Of a stretch of 64,000 nt of DNA, positions 29,571 through 37,955 are shown piece after piece (within the stretch, counting starts at the first letter, position 1; each line of letters starts with the position of its first letter). This stretch comes from Rothia mucilaginosa (GTDB lineage: Bacteria; Actinomycetota; Actinomycetes; Actinomycetales; Micrococcaceae). Both the position numbers and the translations under genes were made by a program. Below the pieces are notes generated by a model that saw only the letters and a list, made by a program, of their open reading frames with translations, did not search any database and was not told where the DNA came from. Where the stretch lies: assembly GCF_019334805.1 (NCBI RefSeq), contig NZ_CP079822.1, forward strand, positions 806,001-870,000. The letters run 5' to 3'.

Positions 29571-29662
29571 GAGGGGCGGTGTTATCCGTAAGCGACATCA
29601 GGGTGTCCGAAGCGAAGCGAGGACGGGTGCCCCTGTAGGAGCGTGGATAACACCGTCCCTTC
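29571..29662 (+). repeat. Arm-variable structured repeat, copy B
   Basis: Same sequence as copy A, in the same orientation, directly after the efflux gene and about 50 bases before the PabC-like gene. It may serve as the efflux gene's terminator. Confidence 0.85.
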
Positions 29663-29709
29663 TGCGTATCTTCCCTCGCCGGTTAGGGATGCGAACGTAC
29701 AATAAAACT

Positions 29710-30612
29710 ATGTCTAGTACCGTAATTCTTCTGAACGAGCAGAACCCGCAGGGCATCTTCGTTGACCCGTCCGTGCCCCTCATCAGCGTTGATGATCAGG
29801 GCTTCACCCGCGGCGACGGCGTCTTCGAGACCATGCTGTCCGTCAACCGTCGCGTGCGTAAGCTCGGCATGCACCTGTCCCGCCTCGAGTCGTCGGCGCG
29901 CATGCTGGACCTACCCGACCCGGAACCGGAGATTCTGCGTTCGGCGGTGGAGCGCCTCATGCGTGAGGCGACCGCCGGTGCCGAGACTGCGCTGGGCGAA
30001 GAGCACATCGTGAAGATCATTATTTCGCGCGGCCCCACCCAGGCGGTGACTTCCATGCAGCCGGGCCCGTACACGCTGATTATGGCGTCGCCGGTGCCCG
30101 CCTCGATCGTGAAGCGCCGCACCGAGGGCGTGAAGGCGATGCTGCTGCCGCGCGGCCACGAGCCGATGGACAACAGCGCCTACCCGTGGCTTCTGGCGGG
30201 TGCGAAGACCCTCTCCTACGCGGTGAACATGGCGGTCCTGCGGTACGTTCAGGAGCGCGGCGCGGATGACGCTATCTTCATCACCGACGAGCGTCGCGTG
30301 CTTGAGGGCGCCACTTCTTCGGTGCTGGTTGCGAAGATTGAGGACGGCAAGAAGATGCTGTACACGCCTGAGCCGAGCCACGGCATCCTGCCCGGCACCA
30401 CGCAGAGCGCGGTGTTCGAGGCGGCACGCCAGGCCGGCTGGGAACTGGGCTTCGGACCGCTCTACCCGCAGGACCTGTTTGAGTCGGACGGCGTGTGGTT
30501 GGCGTCGTCGGTGCGTCTGATTGCGCCGGTGACTCACCTGAACGGTACGGCGCTGGCGCATGACCCGGAGCTGACCGCAACGCTGTTGAACTACCTGGCG
30601 CAGCAGAGCTAA
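29710..30612 (+). CDS. pabC: Class IV aminotransferase fold, probable aminodeoxychorismate lyase
   Basis: 300 residues. PLP enzyme of the D-amino-acid/branched-chain aminotransferase fold; the size and GFTRGDGVFETM start fit 4-amino-4-deoxychorismate lyase, which makes p-aminobenzoate for folate. The PLP lysine is K166 in AGAKTLSYA, and EGATSSV with GTT near 255 form the phosphate-binding loop. ATG 29710 lacks a ribosome site but lies 7 bases after TACAAT, so the mRNA may be leaderless. A D-amino-acid transaminase role cannot be excluded. No pabA or pabB nearby. Confidence 0.8.
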   Translation: MSSTVILLNEQNPQGIFVDPSVPLISVDDQGFTRGDGVFETMLSVNRRVRKLGMHLSRLESSARMLDLPDPEPEILRSAVERLMREATAGAETALGEEHIVKIIISRGPTQAVTSMQPGPYTLIMASPVPASIVKRRTEGVKAMLLPRGHEPMDNSAYPWLLAGAKTLSYAVNMAVLRYVQERGADDAIFITDERRVLEGATSSVLVAKIEDGKKMLYTPEPSHGILPGTTQSAVFEAARQAGWELGFGPLYPQDLFESDGVWLASSVRLIAPVTHLNGTALAHDPELTATLLNYLAQQS

Positions 30613-30620
30613 ACGCATAC

Positions 30621-30663
30621 AAAAGGGACGGCATTATCCGAGCGAGGATGATGCCGTCCCTTT
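30621..30663 (+). terminator. Arm-only form of the repeat, acting as terminator
   Basis: AAAGGGACGGCATTATCC and GGATGATGCCGTCCCTTT pair (one T-G) around GAGCGA. This is the outer arm of the dispersed repeat with the whole core missing, 8 bases after the pabC stop and ending in TTT. Confidence 0.75.
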
Positions 30664-30685
30664 GTGCTGTCTGCAGACTGAGCGC

Positions 30686-30782
30686 GGAGGTGCCTGTACC
30701 TTCCTGAAGCGACATCAGGGTGCCCGAGCTCTGCGAGGGCGGGTGCCCCTGTAGGAGCGAAGGAAGAGTACGGGCACCTCCC
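30686..30782 (+). repeat. Arm-variable structured repeat, copy C
   Basis: Arms GGAGGTGCCTGTAC and GTACGGGCACCTCC pair. Core as in copy A, but the inner hairpin has GCCC/GGGC instead of GTCC/GGAC and a different loop (GCTCTGC). Confidence 0.83.
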
Positions 30783-30828
30783 TACTCATGTCCCAAGTGG
30801 GGCTAGGCGCGGAGGAAACATGCGGCAC

Positions 30829-30875
30829 CCCGCCTCCCTGTAGGAACGAGGGCGAATACCGCCTCCCAAGCGGAA
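30829..30875 (+). repeat. Partial structured repeat (right half)
   Basis: CCTCCCTGTAGGAACGAGGG and CGAATACCGCCTCCC match the right half of copy E. No left half. Confidence 0.5.
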
Positions 30876-30891
30876 CCAGAAACGGAACGGA

Positions 30892-31689
30892 CTAGCCCCA
30901 GAGGAACTGGATCGTACCCGCCGCAATAGATACACCGTACGCAACAGCGATAATGACGGCGGCAGCAATGCTCACGTGCACATCACGCGGCGAATAGGAG
31001 GGCACACGAGCCCAGGTGCGTTCACCCGCACCGAAGCCACGCGCCTCCATGGTGATGGCGAGGCGGGAGCCGCGGCGGATAGCCTGTACCAGCAGGGCGA
31101 AGCTTTGCCCGCCGAAGGTTTGTGCACGCCCAATGAGGGATTGTCCTGCGCCGAGTCCGCGGGCGCGTCGTGCCTGGCCGAGAGCGTTCCATTCAGCGAA
31201 GAGAATGCCGACCAAGCGTAGGGCGGCGACGGTTGCGAGCACGAACCGGGAGGGCAGTTTGAAGGTTTGTGCGAGGGAGTCGCCAAGGTCGGTCGGGTCG
31301 GTGGTGAGCACGAACGCGAGGGTGGGTAGGACCATGGCGAGGGAGCGGATCATCATGGCTGCGCCGACGGCGGCGGAGTCGGTGGTGATGCTGTTGAAGC
31401 CGAGGTCGAGGATGGTGGTGCCGCTTTTGGCGCTGAGCATCGCGACGGACCAGCCGGTGGTGATGACGGCGATGAGGATGGGCCAGAAGCGGGCGAGGAC
31501 GTTGACGGGTCGGAATCCGACGAGGATGAATCCGAGCAGTTCGAGGGCGAAGAGGATTCCGGAGGTGAGGGGGTCGCGCACGATGAGTGCGGCGATGATG
31601 AGGGTGAAGGAGACGATGAGTTTTACGCCGGCGTTGAGGTTGCTGAAGTAGCTGGTTCGGTCGATGGTGCCGAAGAAGTCGGTGTTCAT
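30892..31689 (-). CDS. ECF transporter T component (EcfT/CbiQ family, YkoC-like)
   Basis: 265 residues, membrane-spanning coupling subunit of an energy-coupling-factor importer. Five to six hydrophobic segments. The coupling-helix motifs with Ala-Arg-Gly are visible as RRARGLGAG (about 180) and EARGFGAGER (about 220), which contact the ATPases. ATG 31689 overlaps the ATPase stop (ATGA), so it is translated with it. Last gene of a three-gene unit controlled by the TPP riboswitch. Confidence 0.88.
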   Translation of the reverse strand: MNTDFFGTIDRTSYFSNLNAGVKLIVSFTLIIAALIVRDPLTSGILFALELLGFILVGFRPVNVLARFWPILIAVITTGWSVAMLSAKSGTTILDLGFNSITTDSAAVGAAMMIRSLAMVLPTLAFVLTTDPTDLGDSLAQTFKLPSRFVLATVAALRLVGILFAEWNALGQARRARGLGAGQSLIGRAQTFGGQSFALLVQAIRRGSRLAITMEARGFGAGERTWARVPSYSPRDVHVSIAAAVIIAVAYGVSIAAGTIQFLWG

Positions 31690-33329
31690 GCGTTCTCCTT
31701 TCCGGGGGTGGTGAGGGCGGGTAGGGTGATGTGGTTACCGCCGAGTGCGGCGGTGTAGTCTTCGTCGTGGGTGATGGAGATGACGGCGGTGCCGCCTGCG
31801 AGTAGTTCGCGGATGAGGTCGACGAGTTCTGCCCAGGTTCGTGCGTCTTGGCCGAAGGTGGGTTCGTCGAGGATGAGGATTTTGGGTGCGGTGGCGAGTG
31901 CGGAGGCTACGGAGAGTCGTCGTTTTTCGCCGCCGGAGAGGGTGAAGGGGTTGGCGTCGAGTAGGTGGTTGAGGCGTAGGTGGTGGGCGAGCGTATTGGT
32001 GCGTTCGGTGAGTTCTGCCTCGTTGAGGGGTTCGCGGGTGAGTGCGGCGAGTCGGCGGGGGCCGAGTTCGAGTTCTTCGCGTACGGTTCCGCGGATGAAT
32101 TGGTATTCGGGTTCTTGGAAGACGTAGCCAATGCGGCTGAGCATTTGGGCGGGGGTCCAGGTGGGCACGTCCCAGTGGGCGCGGTTTTCGGACTTGCCGC
32201 CGCTGTGGTTGCCACCGTCGTAATTACGGAGCGCGTCGGTGGCGGCGAGGGTGCCGTCGGGGGCGGTGAGTAGCCCTGCGAGGGTGAGCGCGAGGGTTGA
32301 TTTGCCGGCGCCGTTGGGGCCGAGCACGCTGAGGTGTTCGCCGGCGCGCAGGGTGAGGTTGATGCCGCCGCGCAGTACGGGCAGGTCGATGGGTGCGGGT
32401 GCGGGGGTGTCGCCGAGGCGTTTGATGGTGCGGCGGCGGGCGCGTCGTTGTTTGGGGGTGGGTTGTGCGCGGGTGATGCTGAGGTTTTCGGCGCGCAGTA
32501 GCGCTTCGCCGTGCTCGCTATTGCCCGCAACGTCGCCGCCCGCAATATCACCGTTCTGCGGTGCGCGCGGCACGTAGTTGGGTACCCACACGCCCGCGTC
32601 GATGAGTTCTTGGCGGGCTTCGGTGAGTACGGTGTCGGGTGCACCGTCGTGGGTGATGGTGCCGCCTTCACCGAGCACGATAATGCGGTCCATGTGCGGC
32701 GCCCAGATGCTCACGCGGTGTTCTACGACGAGCAGGGTCGCGCCGGTCGCCTCCGCGGCGGAGAGGATGCTGTCGCGTACTTCCCGCACGCCGGAGGGGT
32801 CGAGGTTGGCGGTGGGTTCGTCGAGGATCATGGCGCCGGGGTGCATCGAGAGGATGCCCGCCAGTCCGAGGCGCTGCTTCTGCCCGCCGGACAGCGCGCT
32901 GCTGGGGTGGTCGAGGGGTAGGTTGTTGAGCCCTACTGCGGTGAGGGCTTCGGTGACGCGGCCCCAGATTTCTTCGCGGGGTACGCGCAGGTTTTCGGGG
33001 CCGAAGGCTACGTCGTTGCCGACGGTTGCCATGACGATGGAGGATTCAGGGTCCTGCTGCATCATGCCGGCGGTGCCGCGTGCTTCGGCGGGTGCTTGCC
33101 CGTTGATGGTGATGGTGCCGCCGGCGGATTCGCCGTCGTCATCGTGGAGCACACCGGCGATGGCGTGCAGGAGCGTCGATTTGCCGGCGCCGGAGGTGCC
33201 CAGTAGCAGGACTTTTTCACCGGGGTTGATGGTGAGGTTGAGTCCGCTGATGACGGGTTCTGGGCGTCCGGGGTGGTGCCAGCTGAAGTTGTTGAGCTCG
33301 ATGCGCGCCCCGCGCGGTGTTGCTTCCAT
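31686..33329 (-). CDS. ECF transporter ATPase, two fused ABC domains (YkoD-like)
   Basis: 547 residues with two complete ABC ATPase halves. Domain 1 (about 1-250): Walker A GTSGAGKST near 40, LSGGQKQRL, and Walker B MILDEPT. A linker with a TPKQRRARRRTIKRL stretch follows. Domain 2 (about 300-547): Walker A GPNGAGKST, LSGGEKRRL and ILILDEPT. Both halves keep the switch His (EHRVS and THDED). Energises uptake by the neighbouring membrane subunits. Gene order S-ATPase-T and the upstream TPP aptamer match ykoEDC. Confidence 0.92.
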   Translation of the reverse strand: MEATPRGARIELNNFSWHHPGRPEPVISGLNLTINPGEKVLLLGTSGAGKSTLLHAIAGVLHDDDGESAGGTITINGQAPAEARGTAGMMQQDPESSIVMATVGNDVAFGPENLRVPREEIWGRVTEALTAVGLNNLPLDHPSSALSGGQKQRLGLAGILSMHPGAMILDEPTANLDPSGVREVRDSILSAAEATGATLLVVEHRVSIWAPHMDRIIVLGEGGTITHDGAPDTVLTEARQELIDAGVWVPNYVPRAPQNGDIAGGDVAGNSEHGEALLRAENLSITRAQPTPKQRRARRRTIKRLGDTPAPAPIDLPVLRGGINLTLRAGEHLSVLGPNGAGKSTLALTLAGLLTAPDGTLAATDALRNYDGGNHSGGKSENRAHWDVPTWTPAQMLSRIGYVFQEPEYQFIRGTVREELELGPRRLAALTREPLNEAELTERTNTLAHHLRLNHLLDANPFTLSGGEKRRLSVASALATAPKILILDEPTFGQDARTWAELVDLIRELLAGGTAVISITHDEDYTAALGGNHITLPALTTPGKENA

Positions 33330-33417
33330 GATGCTTCCTTAGCCTTTTGTGTGGCTGCTGTAGTGTGCCGAGTGGTGACTCGTGGTGAGTGACTAGTTGG
33401 TGGCTAGTTGCTGGTGG

Positions 33418-34047
33418 TTAGCGGCGGGTCTTGCCGGATGCCAGCGAGGAGAGCACACCGGTCTTGGCGAGGTTCTGCACGAGAATCCACGCCAGGAAGC
33501 CTGCGATGACTGCACCGGAGATGACGGCGCATGCTACGTAGATGATTGCCTTGACCGGTTCCATGTCGGGGTAGTAGATGAAGATTTCGTTAACGCCCAT
33601 GAACAGGCCGCTGAGCGCACCGGCGAAGATAGCGATAGTTGCGTTCCAGCGGCGGTAGCGGAAGATCGCGAAGGCGATTTCAGCGCCGACGCCCTGGAAG
33701 AAGCCCGCGATCAGGATTTCGCCGCTCCACGCGCCGCCGGTGAAGAGTACGGAGATGAATGCTGCGACGATTTCGCCGAAGAGTGCCGCGCCGGGCTTGC
33801 GGATGAGCAGGCCGCCAAGGGTGCCGCCGAGCAGCCATGCGCCGGCAACGATGGGGCGGAATTCGGGTGCTGCTACGAGTGCGGCTTTGGTGGCGGGGCC
33901 AACTGCGATATCCCAGATCCAGAAGATAACGGCGCAAGCTACAGCGATCACTGCGGCGATGACGATTTCATTGACTCGCCAGCGCAGGTTCGGCTTCTTC
34001 TCTGCCTGGGTAGATGCTTGGGAGGCGGGGGTTACGTTCTGTGACAT
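33418..34047 (-). CDS. ykoE: ECF substrate-binding subunit YkoE (thiamine precursor, HMP)
   Basis: 209 residues, S component for the hydroxymethylpyrimidine moiety of thiamine by family assignment. Five to six hydrophobic segments; conserved polar stretches NEIVIAAVIAVAC, PGAALFGEIVAAFIS and GFFQGVGAEIAFAIFRYRRW fit the YkoE family. ATG 34047 has GGAAGG 7 bases upstream, and that site can pair with CCTTCC just before it, in the riboswitch leader. First gene of the transport unit. Substrate follows from riboswitch plus family, not from direct evidence. Confidence 0.9.
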   Translation of the reverse strand: MSQNVTPASQASTQAEKKPNLRWRVNEIVIAAVIAVACAVIFWIWDIAVGPATKAALVAAPEFRPIVAGAWLLGGTLGGLLIRKPGAALFGEIVAAFISVLFTGGAWSGEILIAGFFQGVGAEIAFAIFRYRRWNATIAIFAGALSGLFMGVNEIFIYYPDMEPVKAIIYVACAVISGAVIAGFLAWILVQNLAKTGVLSSLASGKTRR

Positions 34048-34054
34048 TGGTGGT

Positions 34055-34072
34055 CCTTCCGTCGTTGGAAGG
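34055..34072 (-). promoter_or_regulatory. Ribosome-site sequestering hairpin
   Basis: On the minus strand CTTCC (34072-34067 region) pairs with GGAAGG (34060-34055), which is the ykoE ribosome site, around AACGAC. Likely the off-state of the TPP riboswitch at the level of translation. Confidence 0.6.
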
Positions 34073-34114
34073 GGAATGTCCTCGCCCTCTTAACGGACGA
34101 GGGCATTGAGAAGA

Positions 34115-34205
34115 AAATCGACTCCCTACGCCGGTACTAACCGGATCAGGTTCGAGGGTCTGCTTAGCACTCTCAGCGCCTCGGTGGCGCTCCCCTGTCG
34201 TTTGG
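34115..34205 (-). promoter_or_regulatory. TPP riboswitch (THI element)
   Basis: On the minus strand the conserved blocks appear in order: GGGGAGCGCC, GCGCTGAGAGTGCT, GACCCTCGAACCTGATCCGG, TTAGTACCGGCGTAGGGAG. These are the TPP aptamer signatures (CUGAGA, ACCUGAUC, CGUAGGGA). It lies 70 bases before ykoE. TPP binding should lower expression of the transporter. Confidence 0.95.
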
Positions 34206-34472
34206 GGTTCCTTGTCCGTACCGTTGTGGTGCGGGTGGGAACCCAGGTTCGATTGTAGGCGTGTCTGGCTGTTCGTGCCAATTTGCCGCTTTTTGTTTCG
34301 TTCTTCTGCCCACATTACAGAATTGCACGGTGTACAATTTTGGGACGGAGAGGTTCCAAGGCGGCACGAACGCCTTAAACCCTATACGCTAGGGAGTGGC
34401 GCTCTTTTCTCACCCAACCCCGAAGGGGTTCACGGGCAGGACGCCGCATCGTATACAGCTAAGGAGATACAC

Positions 34473-34706
34473 ATGAACCCCGTCGCTAAGCTTGCTATTG
34501 CGGGTATCAACATGGGCGCAGCTGCCCTGGTTGGTAAGGGCCTGGGCGCAGCCTGGACCAAGGCTACCGGTAACCAGCCTCCCGCCATTTCCCACGAGTC
34601 TGAAGACACCCTGCGTCAGGTCATCCTCTGGACCGTTCTGACCTCCGTCGTGGGTGCTGTGGTGAGCTTCGGTATTGCTCGCCTGCAGCGTCGTTTCTTC
34701 AACTAA
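34473..34706 (+). CDS. DUF4235-like small membrane protein
   Basis: 77 residues from ATG 34473, with a strong AAGGAGATACAC before it. A short hydrophobic N-terminal stretch (KLAIAGINMGAAALVGKGL) and a second helix (VILWTVLTSVVGAVVSFGIA) ending in RLQRRFFN fit DUF4235, a family found across actinobacteria with no known role. Monocistronic with hairpin behind it. The good translation signals suggest high expression. Confidence 0.75.
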   Translation: MNPVAKLAIAGINMGAAALVGKGLGAAWTKATGNQPPAISHESEDTLRQVILWTVLTSVVGAVVSFGIARLQRRFFN

Positions 34707-34740
34707 GGCTTTGCGCCTTCCGCGCGAAAGTTCATGAACT

Positions 34741-34775
34741 AGGCGGTACGTATCTCCACTCGGTACGTACCGCCT
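34741..34775 (+). terminator. Hairpin after the DUF4235 gene
   Basis: AGGCGGTACGTA pairs perfectly with TACGTACCGCCT around 11 bases. No strong T-run. Confidence 0.6.
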
Positions 34776-34866
34776 GGTGTTCCCTCTTCAGCACGCCCGC
34801 TCTACTTCAGCAGGTTTCACGCCGCCGCTACGCTGAAGCGCCACCTCGGCATCCGAAAGCACAACT

Positions 34867-36303
34867 ATGACTATTTCTTCTCCTCGCCCTAAGACGAAGG
34901 CTCCGCGTAGGGTCGTTGACCACGCGAACAGCCGCCGTTCGGTCGCGTCCTGGGTCATGTGGGATGTTGGTTCGTCGAGCTTCGACTCGATTATGATGAC
35001 CTTCATCTTCACCGTGTACCTGACCAGTAGCTATTTCGGCACTCCCGAAGAGACCTCCTCGGCGCTGTCTCTGGGTCTGACCATTGCAGGGTTCCTCATT
35101 GCGATTCTGGCGCCGGTGACCGGTCAGCGTAACGACAAGTCTGGCCGCGGCATCTTCTGGCTCGGCGTGAACACGCTACTGCTGGTCGCTTCGATGGCGG
35201 CGTGCTTCTTCGTGGCTCCCACCCCGCAGTACCTGTGGCTGGGTGTCGCCCTGATTTCTGCAGCGAGCGTGTTCAGCGAGTTCGCGTACGTGAACTATAA
35301 CGCCGTGCTGCCGCGCATCTCTAACCCGGACAATATCGGTAAGATTTCGGGCGCTGGATGGGCTGCCGGCTACATTGGCGGCATCCTGGCGCTGGCTGTG
35401 GTGCTGTGGGGTTTTGTGCTTACCCCCGAGGTGCTCGGCCTGACCACCGATAACGCCCTGAATATCCGTGCGGTCGCGCTGTTCGCCGCCGCATGGTGCC
35501 TCATCTTCTGCGTGCCGCTGCTGGTGCGTATGCGCACCCGCGAGCGCTTCCTGCCGGAGGTGCTGCCCACCCGCGAGCTGCGTTTCCTGGAGCTCGGTAT
35601 GGAGCGTCTCTCCCCGGCTCGTCAGGGCGGTCTGCTCGCCTCCTACAAGGCGCTGTGGCGCACGATTCGTCGCCTGAAGATGACCTCCCCGCAGACCCTG
35701 TGGTTCCTGATCGCTTCGGCAGTGTTCCGTGATGGTCTGTCCGGTATTTTTACGTTCGGCGGTATTCTCGCGGCGGGCACGTTCGGTTTCAGCACCTCCG
35801 AGGTGATTCTGTTCGGTATTGCCGGTAGCGCTGTCGCCGCGGCTGGCGCGATCCTGGGCGGCTACCTGGATGACTACCTGGGCCCGAAGGCGATTATTGT
35901 TATCTCGCTGGTCGGCATTATTTTGGCGGCTACCCCGCTGATGTTCTTCCCCGAACCGGGCGTGTTCTGGGTATGCGCCCTGCTGTTGTGCCTGTTCGTG
36001 GGCCCGGCACAGTCGGCGTCCCGCACCTTCCTGGCGCGTCTGGCGGACCCCGGCACTGAGGGTGAGCTGTTCGGCCTGTACTCGACCACCGGTCGTGCCA
36101 CCAGCTTCCTGGCGCCGATGCTGTTCGGTCTGTGCGTGAGCATCATGGGCGCGCAGATTTGGGGTGTGCTCGGTATTCTGATCGTTGTGGTGGCGGGTCT
36201 GCTCCTGCTGCTGCCGGTGAAGGCGCCCGGTCCGCTGCGTGTGCGTGCGGCTCGCCGCGAGCAGAAGCGTGAACAGAAGCGCCGCGACAAGGCTGCCCGG
36301 TAA
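34867..36303 (+). CDS. MFS transporter of the UMF1/Atg22-like type
   Basis: 478 residues with about 12 membrane helices. The first helix opens with SWVMWDVGSSSFDSIMMTFI, typical of UMF1 (Atg22-like) proteins, and the second loop has VTGQRNDKSGRG in the place of the MFS loop motif. A charged loop lies between TM6 and TM7 (about 230-270) and the C-terminus is strongly basic (REQKREQKRRDKAAR). Start ATG 34867 follows GAAAGCACAACT. Substrate unknown; eukaryotic relatives export amino acids from vacuoles. Followed by a very strong terminator. Confidence 0.85.
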   Translation: MTISSPRPKTKAPRRVVDHANSRRSVASWVMWDVGSSSFDSIMMTFIFTVYLTSSYFGTPEETSSALSLGLTIAGFLIAILAPVTGQRNDKSGRGIFWLGVNTLLLVASMAACFFVAPTPQYLWLGVALISAASVFSEFAYVNYNAVLPRISNPDNIGKISGAGWAAGYIGGILALAVVLWGFVLTPEVLGLTTDNALNIRAVALFAAAWCLIFCVPLLVRMRTRERFLPEVLPTRELRFLELGMERLSPARQGGLLASYKALWRTIRRLKMTSPQTLWFLIASAVFRDGLSGIFTFGGILAAGTFGFSTSEVILFGIAGSAVAAAGAILGGYLDDYLGPKAIIVISLVGIILAATPLMFFPEPGVFWVCALLLCLFVGPAQSASRTFLARLADPGTEGELFGLYSTTGRATSFLAPMLFGLCVSIMGAQIWGVLGILIVVVAGLLLLLPVKAPGPLRVRAARREQKREQKRRDKAAR

Positions 36304-36378
36304 GGCGTCACGGGGCTAAGCGTCCTGCAAACCCCGCAAACGCCGCAACCCCGCAAACACGACCTTGCAAACATACAG

Positions 36379-36416
36379 GGAGGGGCGGGTAGAAGATTAT
36401 CTTCTACCCGCCCCTC
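36379..36416. terminator. Bidirectional intrinsic terminator
   Basis: GAGGGGCGGGTAGAAGAT pairs with ATCTTCTACCCGCCCCTC, 18 perfect pairs around 1-2 bases, between convergent genes. Confidence 0.85.
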
Positions 36417-36492
36417 CTTCGTGCTTAAGCAGTGCCTATCAAACGAAGCTCAGCGAGCTGTGCCTGAGAGCCGCCTCAGAGAGCCGCAGTGG

Positions 36493-37824
36493 CTAGTCCT
36501 CCACCACGTCATCCTCATCATCAGAAACAGCGTCCTCAGAGGAATCCAGCGCAATCTGCTCCTCCTCCTCATCCAAAACCTCATCGCTGGTCATCTGCGC
36601 CCAAGTCGCGTCATCAATCAGCGGATCATCAATCACACGGACCCACAGCATCGAACCAGCCGCCATAGCGCTCAGATTCTCGTCATACGCCTCCGCAGGC
36701 AGACCCTCAAAGATCTCAGCCAAACGCGCATACAGGTCATCGTACGAAATGTCGCCCTCAGCCTGCAGCCAGCACTCAGCCGCAAAATCAGACAGCTCAT
36801 TCAGCTCAGTGTCGCACAGCAGCAAGAACGGGCCGTCCTCACCCACACGCACACCAGAAGTACCCGGCATACGAGAAACCGCAATCGTACCGTTCAAGAA
36901 CACACCCGGCAGGTGATCCTCAGCCGTGTACTTCTCCAGCTTCTCAACCTCATCAGCATTCGGCAGCTCACCACCATTCAGCAGATCCTGAACCAGCGGC
37001 AGGGTATCCTCAATCTCCGAGTACACCAGGCGCCACACGCCGCCGCAACGCTCCACCAGCTTAGCCAGCGACACAACACCCTCAGGGTGACGCGCCAGGC
37101 CCGAGCTCTGCTCACTCAAGAACACCAGAGCCTCGTGCAGCGGAACACGCTCAAAATACGGCTCCGAAGCCGACTCATCACGAGAAATGAACACAATACG
37201 CGACAGCTCATAGCTGAGGTCATCACGATCAACCACGTTCAGGCCCAGGTCCACCGGGTTCTGCTGATCCTTCGGCGCATTCGGGTCAACAATCACAGAC
37301 AACGGCTTCGGATACGGCGACACAACACCCTCATCCGAAATAATCGCAGTCTCATCAGTCAGGTACGCAAACTTCGAACCCAAGAAACGCGACGCAGTCG
37401 TCTTACCGCTACCAGAAACACCCACCAGCGCAACAGCGCGCTTCGACTCAGGGTCACCAATAACAGCCGCATGCAGCATCACACCGCGACCAACCAGCTG
37501 CTCAATCATCGCCAACGTAATACGGCTCGTCAGATCCTGCATACCCGAATCGTCATCAGCCACACGCAGCGTCGAAACCTTATCAAACGAACCCATCAGC
37601 GGATTCGCCAAATCCATCACCGACTCATCAGTCGGCGCATGCACCAGCATCACCTGATCAAAACGAGACAACGAAGCATACGCCTCATCAGGAGTATCAA
37701 AAAACTCCGGAGCAAGAGGCTCCCACGCCTTCTTAAAACGCTCCACAAAAGAGTCCGACATATCAATCAGATACAAAGAAACTTCCGCGCCAGCAACACG
37801 CAGAACAACAGGCTTCAGATTCAT
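36493..37824 (-). CDS. HprK-like P-loop protein with PqqD-like C-terminal part
   Basis: 443 residues from ATG 37824, 6 bases after AAGGA; a TTG directly before is less likely. Residues 110-150 carry GVMLHAAVIG and the P-loop GVSGSGKTT (135-143), followed by YLTDETAIISDEGVVSPYPK, the layout of HPr-kinase-like domains often found beside peptide natural-product genes. Residues about 345-415 (GPFLLLCDTELNELSDFAAE, then DDLYARLAEIFEG) resemble a PqqD-type peptide-binding domain. The last 30 residues are almost all acidic. No precursor peptide or maturase gene is nearby. It precedes nothing in operon; dcd lies 130 bases upstream on the same strand. Function unknown; domain calls are moderate. Confidence 0.65.
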   Translation of the reverse strand: MNLKPVVLRVAGAEVSLYLIDMSDSFVERFKKAWEPLAPEFFDTPDEAYASLSRFDQVMLVHAPTDESVMDLANPLMGSFDKVSTLRVADDDSGMQDLTSRITLAMIEQLVGRGVMLHAAVIGDPESKRAVALVGVSGSGKTTASRFLGSKFAYLTDETAIISDEGVVSPYPKPLSVIVDPNAPKDQQNPVDLGLNVVDRDDLSYELSRIVFISRDESASEPYFERVPLHEALVFLSEQSSGLARHPEGVVSLAKLVERCGGVWRLVYSEIEDTLPLVQDLLNGGELPNADEVEKLEKYTAEDHLPGVFLNGTIAVSRMPGTSGVRVGEDGPFLLLCDTELNELSDFAAECWLQAEGDISYDDLYARLAEIFEGLPAEAYDENLSAMAAGSMLWVRVIDDPLIDDATWAQMTSDEVLDEEEEQIALDSSEDAVSDDEDDVVED

Positions 37825-37955
37825 CAAAAATCCTTAGAGAGTGAGAGATAAAAACCCGCACGCGAGTGAACGCACGAGCACAACAGGCGAAAAAACCGCC
37901 CAACGCGGGCGCACAAACACACAGCCTGCACGCCCGCACCCCAAAGCGGGAAAGA

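Noticed and set aside
36421..37851. 476-codon open frame antisense to the HprK-like gene
   Set aside because: Arg/His/Gln/Asn-rich low-complexity translation typical of a shadow frame.
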